13,128 bases of DNA, from NCBI GenBank assembly GCA_002329325.1, contig DCTX01000060.1:50512-63639 (forward strand). Direction: 5' to 3'. The notes below the pieces were generated by a model. It saw only the letters and a list, made by a program, of their open reading frames with translations, had not been told where the DNA came from and ran no database searches. This DNA is from Anaerolineales bacterium UBA1429 (GTDB taxonomy: Bacteria > Chloroflexota > Anaerolineae > UBA1429). This document shows, one piece after another, positions 7,072 to 13,128 of this stretch. Each line of letters begins with the position of its first letter. The first letter of the stretch is position 1. The position numbers and the translations under genes were made by a program.

Positions 7072-8184
7072 CTATCTGAGGTGCCACGCCACAATATGCA
7101 GCCCCGTGCTGCTCTGTTCCACGCGAGCCGTCGTAGTCCCCGATGGGGTGGTGGCGCGCACGTCATAGATCGGGTCAGAAAGGCCCAGGTCAATCCCCGC
7201 CGAGGGGGCGATCACGTTGTTGTTCACCGTCAGGTTGTTCTTGGTGATCATCATAGCCTTGGCGAGAAACCAGCCGGCGGTGGTCAGGCTGTTCCCGGCG
7301 ATCTCGACGGTGCCCCGAGGCGCGTACATGAGGCCCCCCTCGAAGAATGCCTCCTTGTTGCCATCCACAAAGATCGCCTTGGAGTTGGTGCTGTTGGTAA
7401 AGAACAACAGGCCAGGCACATAGGGATTGATGAACGTGACCTTGTTGGCGGTCTGGTTGACGGAGATCGTCCCTTCCGCCACGATGGTGATGCCCGTCAT
7501 CACGTTGTTACTGTCGGTCAACTGCACGTTGCCCGTCACATAGTGCAGGCCCTGCGCCAGCGTGGCGCCCACCGAGAGGCTGCTGTACTGGTAGTACTTG
7601 CCTTCCGCCTGCGCCCGGACGGCCCATGCGCCGCCCGGACGGAAGTCCTCGATGTGGAACGGCTCCGGGATGTCCTTGCGCGGCACCTGTTGCGCGTGGG
7701 CAAAGGCGGGCGTGGCCGAACACGTGTCCACATACGACACGTCGCCATAGATCTCGGTGCCGTTCTTGTTGTCATAGATGCTGCCGTTGCTGTGGATATC
7801 GCCATAGACTTTGGTGTTGTTGGCGTTGATGGTGAGGGTATCGCTCACCCAGATGGAGTAGGTCCACAGGGTGGGCTGCAGGCGCACGACCTGCAGCGTC
7901 GGCGTGACGCCGTTGACGGTCGCCACCATGGGCAGCGTGTACGGCGTGCCGGGGTTGTTGATCAGCGTCTGGCGAAAAGCTGTATCGGTCTCGATCTTCC
8001 AGATGGCGTATTCGATCCCTGCGTCCTGGGCATACTGGCCGCCCATGGAAAGCTCGACGCGGCGCGTCTGGTTGTGGCGCGTCGAGACAAAGTGCAACAC
8101 CGGCATGATCAACAGCACCCCGACCGCCATGACGATCAGGGCGGTGATCAGGATCTCACCTTTCTCGTCGCTCGTGCGCTTCAT
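7072..8184 (-). CDS. PilX-like minor pilin candidate, 370 residues, with one outer domain
   Basis: The N-terminus EKGEILITALIVMAVGVLLIM is a short charged leader, then a glycine (residue 9) and one hydrophobic helix, as in PilX-type N-terminal segments. The +5 glutamate of classical pilins is replaced by Thr. The segment YAQDAGIEYAIWK (51-63) is the usual helix end of PilX-like proteins. An outer domain of about 120-325 carries the landmarks HSNGSI, IEDFRPGG, GLHYVTGNV, TIVAEGTI and YAPRGTVEIAGN. The C-terminus ends in a short strand segment IYDVR...IVAWHLR. It is a paralogue of the adjacent 884-residue protein and resembles each of that protein's two outer modules. The ATG at 8184 lies 23 nt after the stop of its upstream neighbour and has GAGG 5 nt upstream. 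It is the last gene before the terminator. A role in priming or capping pili or in adhesion is inferred from the family. Confidence 0.8.
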   Translation of the reverse strand: MKRTSDEKGEILITALIVMAVGVLLIMPVLHFVSTRHNQTRRVELSMGGQYAQDAGIEYAIWKIETDTAFRQTLINNPGTPYTLPMVATVNGVTPTLQVVRLQPTLWTYSIWVSDTLTINANNTKVYGDIHSNGSIYDNKNGTEIYGDVSYVDTCSATPAFAHAQQVPRKDIPEPFHIEDFRPGGAWAVRAQAEGKYYQYSSLSVGATLAQGLHYVTGNVQLTDSNNVMTGITIVAEGTISVNQTANKVTFINPYVPGLLFFTNSTNSKAIFVDGNKEAFFEGGLMYAPRGTVEIAGNSLTTAGWFLAKAMMITKNNLTVNNNVIAPSAGIDLGLSDPIYDVRATTPSGTTTARVEQSSTGLHIVAWHLR

Positions 8185-8207
8185 TTTCGCCTCGCCTGTT
8201 GCCCGTG

Positions 8208-10862
8208 CTATTCGATGGACCACGCCAATACGTCCACGCTGCCGTCCTCATCGCCACAGTCGCGTACGCGCACGATGGTGGTGACTTGGCCCGAGACCGA
8301 ACGGATATCGTAGATATGGCACGTCGCCTCGCCGCCGCCAGATCCGCCCTCGCCGCTGCCAGAGCCGCTCCCTTCACCTTCGCCCTCATCTTCACCCTCG
8401 CCCGGCGACTCTTCCTCCGTGGCGGGGAAAGAGAGATCGGGGGGCACGCCGATGGTGGCTTCGTTGGACGTGCTGCGGAAGCGCTGGGCCAGGAACGCGC
8501 CTGTGATCTCGGGCTTGTTGCCGCTCAGCAGCACCGCCCCCTGGGGCGCATAGATGATGCCGCCCAGGCACTGGAACCGGTTGCTGCTGATCTGGATGAC
8601 GCTATCGCCGCCGGCGCTGGAGAAGAGGCTCAGCCCGGCCACATACGCCTCGCCAAGGACCGGCATGTTGCTCGAGATGCTGATGGTCCCCTCGGCCACG
8701 ATGGTGACCTGCTCGGCTGTGGGTTGGTTGGCCGAGATGGAGACGTTGCCCGCCACATAGTGCAGCCCCGGCTCGATCACGGCATGGTTCGCCGAGACGC
8801 TCCAGTCGCCCGCGTGATAGTGGTACGCGTCGCCCGCCTCTAGAGCGTATACGCCGTCAGGCGCAAAGTCGGCCAGGCTCCAGCTGATGGGTGGCTCCAG
8901 CGCCAGATCCGGCGCGCTGTATGCATAGGGCGTCTCGGGCGTCTTGGGCGTCTCCTTGGGGTACACGTCGCCTGTGATGGCCGTCTGCTGGTAGGGCTTG
9001 TGGTAGATGTCGGCATTGGTGTAGACGTCGCCGTCGATGGTCGCCTGCCAGGCGTTGAGGCTGATCAGCGAGCCATCGCTGTACACATCCCCCTGGATTC
9101 GGGTGCCGGACGCGTTCAGCGCGATGCCGCCGGCGTTCTCGACCCGTCCCTCTATCTTGGCGCCGGAGCCGCCCAGGGTGATGGAGCCGTCGCTGTAGGT
9201 GTCGCCGATGATGGCGGCGGTGCCGCCGCCCATGGAGATGCTGCCGCCGCTGCTCACGGCTCCCTCGATGCGGCTGGCATAGCCGCCCATCTGTACGCCG
9301 CCGTTCACCCAGACGTCGCCCTGAACCTGGGCGCCCTGCCAGTTGAGCAGCAGGTCTCCCTGGGCGCGCACCGGCCCCACGATGAGCGAGTTGTTGCCGC
9401 GCAGCTCCACGTTGCCCGCCGCGCGCACCTGACCCAGGATCCTGGCCCCGTTCCAGGTCAGGAATACCCCGCCGGCGCTATAGACGTCGCCATCGATCAG
9501 GGTGTCGTTCTCGGCAACATATACATCGTTGTTGCTCAGGACATTGCCATTTACCCTGGACTTGTTGCGATTCAGCCAGAAGGCACCGTTGCTGTGCACG
9601 TCGCCGTTGAAGGTGGCCTCGTTGGCGCCCAGGTAGACCCCGCCGGCGCTGTGGACCTCGCCGTTGACGGTGGTCTTGTTGCCGGTGATGCTCACCGACT
9701 GGCTGGAGGGCGACGTGGTCCAGATGGCCCAGGGGACGGCGATCGTCTCGCCGCCCGAGCTGCCCTCGCCCTCGCCGCCCGAGCCCTCGGAGGCCGGCGT
9801 GGGCCGGTGGATCAACGCCTCGCCGCCGATCACGGCGACGGTATCGGCGTACAGAGAGCCGGTGAACACGTTGCCGCTGCCGTTCACGCTGATCTCGCCG
9901 TTGGGAGCAAAGAGGGTGCCGCCGGCGTTGCCCGATCCGGTGACGTCTATGTCGTTGTGCCCATCGGCCCGGTTCGAGAAGAAGGTCAAGCCGCTGCTGA
10001 GGTAGGGCGTGAAGGTCTGGCCCGCGCTGCTGAGGTGGATCTGGCCCTCGGCCGCCAGGGTGATGGTGCCCGACATGCTACTGCCCGACATGTGGGCATC
10101 GCCCGTGCAGTAGTAAAGGCCCGTGGGGAGCACGCTTCCGTTGCTGGTAAAGTGGCAGTCGCCATCATAGTAATAGTACTGGCCTTGGGCGTCGGCCTGC
10201 TCCGCCAGCTCGCCGCCGGGCCGAAAGTCCTCGATCTCCCAGCGGATCGGAAAGTCGCTGGCTGCTACCTGCACCGGCGGATCGGGCACAAAGCCGGTGG
10301 CCGCGAAGGAGTTGACGGCCGTCACATACTCGCCAGGGCCGTAGACCGTGTGCTTGGAGGTCTGAAAGTGGATGCCGCCGTTGGAGTGGACGCCCCCATA
10401 GACGGTGTGGCCGCTGCTGCCGCCGCCGTTGAAATAGACCTCCTGGTCATTGGTGTCCTCGGCGCGGTTGGCCCAGATCGCCCAGGGCAGATCGCGGCTA
10501 TCCAGCTCGCTGGCCCCGCCGCCGCCTTCGCTGCCCATCACTGCTACCTGGGCCACGGTGACGGTATAGACGCCGGTCTCGGGGAGGTCCACGATCTCTA
10601 CGTACCAGTCATCCTCGCTGCCGAATCCCTCGCGGAGCTGCTCTCGAAAAGCGGCGTCGGTGCGCAGCTTCCAGAGGGCGTACTCGACGCCCGCCTCGCT
10701 GTTGTACTGATCGGCGAGGCTGCTCTCCACCTTTTTGGTCACGCGGTAGCTGGAGCCCAGGTACGCAAGCAGTGGGATCAGCAGCAGAGCCCCTACCGCC
10801 ATGACGACCAGGGCCGTGACAAGCACGTCGCCGCGTTCAGGTTGGTGTTCTCTCGCGCACAT
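8208..10862 (-). CDS. Large PilX-like protein with two outer modules and a 13-turn beta-helix array
   Basis: This 884-residue protein has a PilX-type N-terminus (leader to Gly11, then DVLVTALVVMAVGALLLIPLL in two overlapping stretches, with Thr at +5) and YNSEAGVEYALWK (53-65). Module A (about 120-352) has HSNGGI, IEDFRPGG, GLYYCTGD, TLAAEGQI and FAPNGEISVNG. A Gly/Glu/Ser linker (358-372) and a second PWAIW motif (377-381) follow. Residues 395-636 form about 13 units of 19 residues with the pattern V.GDV.S.GGV, like bactofilin or polymer-forming beta-helix turns. Module B (about 637-806) has LADFAPDG, GLHYVAGNV, TIVAEGTI and YAPQGAVLLSGN. An acidic Gly/Glu/Ser linker (817-845) leads to a C-terminal strand ending in LAWSIE. 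The ATG at 10862 is 4 nt after the preceding stop and has GGAG upstream; a start at 10886 would lengthen the leader. Function unknown. A rigid stalk or adhesin at the pilus tip is an inference. Confidence 0.85.
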   Translation of the reverse strand: MCAREHQPERGDVLVTALVVMAVGALLLIPLLAYLGSSYRVTKKVESSLADQYNSEAGVEYALWKLRTDAAFREQLREGFGSEDDWYVEIVDLPETGVYTVTVAQVAVMGSEGGGGASELDSRDLPWAIWANRAEDTNDQEVYFNGGGSSGHTVYGGVHSNGGIHFQTSKHTVYGPGEYVTAVNSFAATGFVPDPPVQVAASDFPIRWEIEDFRPGGELAEQADAQGQYYYYDGDCHFTSNGSVLPTGLYYCTGDAHMSGSSMSGTITLAAEGQIHLSSAGQTFTPYLSSGLTFFSNRADGHNDIDVTGSGNAGGTLFAPNGEISVNGSGNVFTGSLYADTVAVIGGEALIHRPTPASEGSGGEGEGSSGGETIAVPWAIWTTSPSSQSVSITGNKTTVNGEVHSAGGVYLGANEATFNGDVHSNGAFWLNRNKSRVNGNVLSNNDVYVAENDTLIDGDVYSAGGVFLTWNGARILGQVRAAGNVELRGNNSLIVGPVRAQGDLLLNWQGAQVQGDVWVNGGVQMGGYASRIEGAVSSGGSISMGGGTAAIIGDTYSDGSITLGGSGAKIEGRVENAGGIALNASGTRIQGDVYSDGSLISLNAWQATIDGDVYTNADIYHKPYQQTAITGDVYPKETPKTPETPYAYSAPDLALEPPISWSLADFAPDGVYALEAGDAYHYHAGDWSVSANHAVIEPGLHYVAGNVSISANQPTAEQVTIVAEGTISISSNMPVLGEAYVAGLSLFSSAGGDSVIQISSNRFQCLGGIIYAPQGAVLLSGNKPEITGAFLAQRFRSTSNEATIGVPPDLSFPATEEESPGEGEDEGEGEGSGSGSGEGGSGGGEATCHIYDIRSVSGQVTTIVRVRDCGDEDGSVDVLAWSIE
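8955..9680 (-). repeat. Thirteen-unit 57-bp coding repeat (19-residue beta-helix turns)
   Basis: Residues 395-636 of the large PilX-like protein divide into consecutive 19-residue units without gaps, except one 20-residue unit near the end and an incomplete last unit. Each has a small polar start, a hydrophobic residue at position 5, Gly at 7, V at 9 in most units, and a Gly/Asn-hydrophobic pair near 14-15. The DNA copies have diverged, so the array looks old rather than recently expanded. Confidence 0.85.
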
Positions 10863-10866
10863 GGAC

Positions 10867-11394
10867 CTACTCCGGGGGAGTCGCATCTAGCCGGCGGTGC
10901 AGTTCCAGCGTCATCTGCTGCTCGTGCACCGGGCTGGTCACGGTCATCGTGACCCACAACGTAGAGGAGATCGGGCCCGACGGGCCCAGATCCAGTTCGG
11001 TGACCTGTCGGGAGATGATGCTCGGCCCCAGGCTGTCCGTGCGGCGCAGCGTCTGGTCGGCCTCCGAGTAGACGTAGGTCACCGTGGTAGTGATCGGTTC
11101 ATCAACGGCGCCAAAGGTAGGGATGGTGAGGATATCCAGCGTCAGCGTCACGCCATCAGCGCTGGCCGTCACCGCGCCGGACGCGGCGCCGACGACGTCG
11201 CGGTTCAGCAACGAAGCCGCCTGCTGCAACTGGTGGCTGGCGCGCAGGGCGTCCTGATGCAGGATGGTGAGCCGGTTCATCTGCAGCAGCATGACGGTGA
11301 CCACGCCGAGCAGGATTCCGCCGATGCCCATGGCGATGATCAGCTCGATCAGCGTAAAGCCGCCCTGGTTGCCGTGGGAGCGCTGGCGCTTCAT
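10867..11394 (-). CDS. PilW/GspJ-like minor prepilin
   Basis: This 175-residue prepilin has a 12-residue basic leader and the classical class III processing site GG/FTLIELIIAMGIGGILL, with cleavage predicted after Gly12. It has Phe at +1 and the conserved Glu at +5. The hydrophobic helix runs to about residue 38. The helix continues with HQLQQAASLLNRDVVGA (near 60-76), as in PilW/GspJ proteins, before a beta-rich globular head with no specific motifs. It is the only protein in this window with the Glu at +5. The ATG at 11394 overlaps the upstream stop (TGATG) and has AAAGGGGA six bases before it. A GTG one codon earlier is too close to the ribosome binding site. Its job, by family, is to prime or cap the pilus together with the neighbouring minor pilins. 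PilW versus GspJ naming is uncertain. Confidence 0.87.
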   Translation of the reverse strand: MKRQRSHGNQGGFTLIELIIAMGIGGILLGVVTVMLLQMNRLTILHQDALRASHQLQQAASLLNRDVVGAASGAVTASADGVTLTLDILTIPTFGAVDEPITTTVTYVYSEADQTLRRTDSLGPSIISRQVTELDLGPSGPISSTLWVTMTVTSPVHEQQMTLELHRRLDATPPE

Positions 11395-11837
11395 CACCGT
11401 TCCCCTTTGTAGCCTTGCAGGCGGAACACCGGATCTGCGCCCATGCGAGACGAATAGACGCTGATGGTGATCTCCTGCAGGCCTTGGTCGCTCGCTGGCA
11501 ACGTGGTAGTGAAGGTGGGCGAGACCCAGTAGCGCACCGAGACCGTCGCCGTATATACGCCCAGCGAGCCGATCAGAGGATAGGGCACCGCAGTGGGGTT
11601 GGGCGAGTAGGGCGCCGCCTTGATCATCTCCATCTGGCCCCGCGCATAGTTCTCGGCGGCCGTGCGCTGGGTGACGATGGCGGTGCCCAGCGCCGCGGTA
11701 GATAGCCCGGTGAGCAAGATCATCAGGGTCAGCCCGATGATCGTCAGCGCGATGAGCAACGAGATGAGGGTGTAGCCTCTCTCGTCGCCCTTGAGCGGCG
11801 CTCTGACGTTCGCCCGGCGGGCCCTGGGCGGTCTCAT
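11394..11837 (-). CDS. PilV/GspI-like minor prepilin lacking the +5 glutamate
   Basis: This is a 147-residue prepilin with a rather long, basic leader (21 residues, rich in Arg and Pro) and a processing site RG/YTLISLLIALTIIGL, with cleavage predicted after Gly21. Position +5 is Ser26 rather than Glu. The hydrophobic helix is followed by AAENYARGQMEMIKA (60-74), typical of PilV/GspI proteins, and by a short beta-rich head. The start codon overlaps the pilC stop by four bases (ATGA), and its own stop overlaps the start of the PilW-like gene, so the three are probably translated as a coupled set. PilD in the second unit should process it. The family call is good; the exact role at the pilus tip is inferred. 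Confidence 0.85.
   Translation of the reverse strand: MRPPRARRANVRAPLKGDERGYTLISLLIALTIIGLTLMILLTGLSTAALGTAIVTQRTAAENYARGQMEMIKAAPYSPNPTAVPYPLIGSLGVYTATVSVRYWVSPTFTTTLPASDQGLQEITISVYSSRMGADPVFRLQGYKGER
11401..11408 (-). promoter_or_regulatory. Ribosome binding site of the PilW-like gene
   Basis: AAAGGGGA lies 6 nt before the ATG at 11394, inside the end of the PilV-like gene. This favours ATG over the GTG at 11397. Confidence 0.65.
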
Positions 11838-13036
11838 TCGATGGCTCCCATGAGCGAGTACATGGGCATGATCACGGACACGGCCACAAAGCCGACCATG
11901 CCGCCGATAAAGATGGTGAGGGCGGGTTCCATGGCGCTGGTGAGGGCGCTCACCGAGCGGTCCACCTCGTCCTCATAGAACTCGGCCAGGGTCTGCATGT
12001 TCGAATCCAGCGAGCCGGTCTCCTCACCCACGCGCACCATCTGCACCAACATGCGCGGAAAGACGTCGCGCTGTCCCAGCGGGTCGGCCAGGCCGTGGCC
12101 CTGGAGCAGCTCCGAGTGCACGTCCTCCAGGTGTTTGCGCAACACGCGGTTGCTCTGGGTGCGGATGACCATCTGCAGGATCTCGGGCAGGGCGATGCCG
12201 GCGTTCAGCAGCGAGGAGATCGAGCGGCACATGCGCGCCACGGCCCCCTGGATGATGATGCGCCCGATGAGGGGCACCCGCAGCAGGAACCCATCCAGCA
12301 GAAAGCGCCCCGATTCGGTCTTGATGAAGACCAGGTAAAAGACCGTGGCCGCCACCGCGATGACGCCCAGGACGTGGAACTTGTAGGCCGACATGAAATC
12401 GGTGATGGCGATGAGGATCCGCGTGGGCAGGGGCAGCTCGGCGTTAAAGACTGTGAACATGTTCATCAGGGGCGGCAGGGCCACCACCAGCATCAGGAAG
12501 AGGACGCCCACGGCCAGCACGAGCACAAAGGCCGGGTACGACATGGCTCCCTTGATCTTGCGGACCAGTTGCTCTTCCTTCTCCATGTAGTTGGCCAACT
12601 GGCGCAGCACCATCTCCAGGTTGCCGGCGCGCTCGCCGATCTCGATCATGCGAGAGTAGAGCGAAGGGAACAGCTTGCCGTGCTTGGCGATGGATTCGGA
12701 GAAGAAGCGGCCCTGCTGCACGTCCGTCGTCACCTGCTGCAGGATGGCGGCGAAGCGTTTGCTGCTCATCTGCGACTGGAGCAACTGGAGCGCCCGCACG
12801 ATGGGGATGCCCGATTCGATCAGGGTAGCCAACTGGCGCGAGAACACGATCAGATCCCGGGTGCTGATGCGCCCGGCAAAGAGCTGGATCTCGGCGCGCG
12901 CCTGGGCCTCACTCAGGGAGATGATCGTGTACTGCTGTTTCCAGAGCATCTCCTCGGCAGCCGACTCGGACGGCGCCTCGATCTGGCCTCGCAAACGCTT
13001 CCCCTGCGGATCAAATACTACATACTCGTACGCCAT
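11834..13036 (-). CDS. pilC: Type IV pilus inner-membrane platform protein PilC (GspF family)
   Basis: This 400-residue protein is a full-length member of the PilC/GspF family, the membrane platform on which the PilB and PilT ATPases act. Two homologous cytoplasmic F domains are visible. The first (about 60-190) has FSRQLATLIESGIPI and IGERAGNLE (133-141). The second (about 265-392) has MCRSISSLLNAGIAL and VGEETGSLD (336-344). Membrane segments lie at about 168-191, 222-238 and 371-393. The N-terminal part YEYVVFDPQGKRLRGQIEA (3-21) is the usual family start. The ATG at 13036 has GGTGA six bases upstream and lies 16 nt after the stop of the pilB remnant. The gene overlaps the next minor pilin start by four bases. 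Confidence 0.95.
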   Translation of the reverse strand: MAYEYVVFDPQGKRLRGQIEAPSESAAEEMLWKQQYTIISLSEAQARAEIQLFAGRISTRDLIVFSRQLATLIESGIPIVRALQLLQSQMSSKRFAAILQQVTTDVQQGRFFSESIAKHGKLFPSLYSRMIEIGERAGNLEMVLRQLANYMEKEEQLVRKIKGAMSYPAFVLVLAVGVLFLMLVVALPPLMNMFTVFNAELPLPTRILIAITDFMSAYKFHVLGVIAVAATVFYLVFIKTESGRFLLDGFLLRVPLIGRIIIQGAVARMCRSISSLLNAGIALPEILQMVIRTQSNRVLRKHLEDVHSELLQGHGLADPLGQRDVFPRMLVQMVRVGEETGSLDSNMQTLAEFYEDEVDRSVSALTSAMEPALTIFIGGMVGFVAVSVIMPMYSLMGAIE

Positions 13037-13052
13037 GGTCTTTCACCGTAAT

Positions 13053-13112
13053 CTAGTGCAACGCAAAGATGTTCTTGAGCACTTCCGTGGGCGTGGTGAC
13101 CCCTTGCTGTTG
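13053..13112 (-). CDS. pilB: C-terminal end of the extension ATPase PilB (partial, apparent frame break at window edge)
   Basis: The last 19 codons before the TAG at 13053-13055 encode QQQGVTTPTEVLKNIFALH. GVTTPTEVL is the usual last element of PilB/GspE ATPases, and pilB directly before pilC is a common order. The frame is closed just upstream by TGA at 13113-13115. If one more G were present in the G4 run at 13100-13103, the upstream frame would read on as IDNSKGVTTPTEVL with no stop to the window edge. Either the last bases contain an indel error near a sequence end, or the gene is frameshifted. Only the C-terminal tail is visible, so the assignment rests on this short motif and on position. 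Confidence 0.55.
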   Translation of the reverse strand, partial: QQQGVTTPTEVLKNIFALH

Positions 13113-13128
13113 TCAATCAGTGAAAATG

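Noticed and set aside
6787..8313. Plus-strand open frame of 508 codons across the intergenic region and the 370-residue gene
   Set aside because: It crosses the terminator and promoter of the minus-strand units and shows no protein signature. It is best explained as a shadow.
8955..9680. Regularly spaced 57-bp repeats as a CRISPR-like or satellite array
   Set aside because: The units are degenerate at DNA level, stay in one reading frame and encode a regular 19-residue beta-helix pattern, so they are protein repeats.
9000..10952. Plus-strand open frame of 650 codons opposite the large PilX-like gene
   Set aside because: It follows from the regular 57-bp coding repeat and high GC on the other strand. 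The product is low in complexity (rich in Ala, Gly, Val, Asp) and matches nothing known.

Overview
The window is a type IV pilus (T4P) biogenesis locus from a GC-rich bacterium, most likely a member of the Chloroflexota. All genes are on the minus strand, so the operons read from the right edge to the left. The phylum assignment is an inference. It rests on Pro-Thr linkers of the TPTATPT kind, pre-peptidase C-terminal (PPC) repeats, LysM proteins, and a pilus machine with no PilQ secretin or PilP lipoprotein in view. That absence suggests a cell without a conventional outer membrane, but genes outside the window could change this.

Layout, in the direction of transcription. Unit 1 (about 13128 to 7013) holds the C-terminal end of the extension ATPase PilB (cut by the window edge and apparently frame-disrupted), then the platform protein PilC, a PilV/GspI-like minor pilin, a PilW/GspJ-like minor pilin, and two PilX-like proteins of 884 and 370 residues. 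The stop and start codons of the first genes overlap or nearly touch. The unit ends at a clear rho-independent terminator (7013-7049). A 309-bp gap follows with a good sigma70-type promoter (6832-6860). Unit 2 holds PilN (a very large version), PilO, a LysM protein, PilM, the prepilin peptidase PilD and, after a 135-bp gap, the retraction ATPase PilT, which is cut by the left edge.

How the parts should work together. PilB and PilT would power extension and retraction from the cytoplasm. PilC is the membrane platform. PilM (cytoplasmic), PilN and PilO (single-pass) form the alignment complex. PilD cleaves and methylates prepilins. The PilV-, PilW- and PilX-like proteins are candidate minor pilins that prime or cap the fibre. 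No major pilin is in the window.

The unusual content is extracytoplasmic. PilN carries five tandem PPC-like beta-sandwich repeats (about 615 residues) after its normal PilN core. A secreted protein with three LysM peptidoglycan-binding domains sits between pilO and pilM. One PilX-like protein carries 13 tandem 19-residue bactofilin-like beta-helix turns between two copies of a PilX-type outer domain. Together these look like a version of the T4P machine adapted to cross or anchor in a thick wall or S-layer rather than an outer-membrane secretin. This is an inference from domain content and gene order. No RNA genes, CRISPR arrays, insertion sequences or phage genes were seen.
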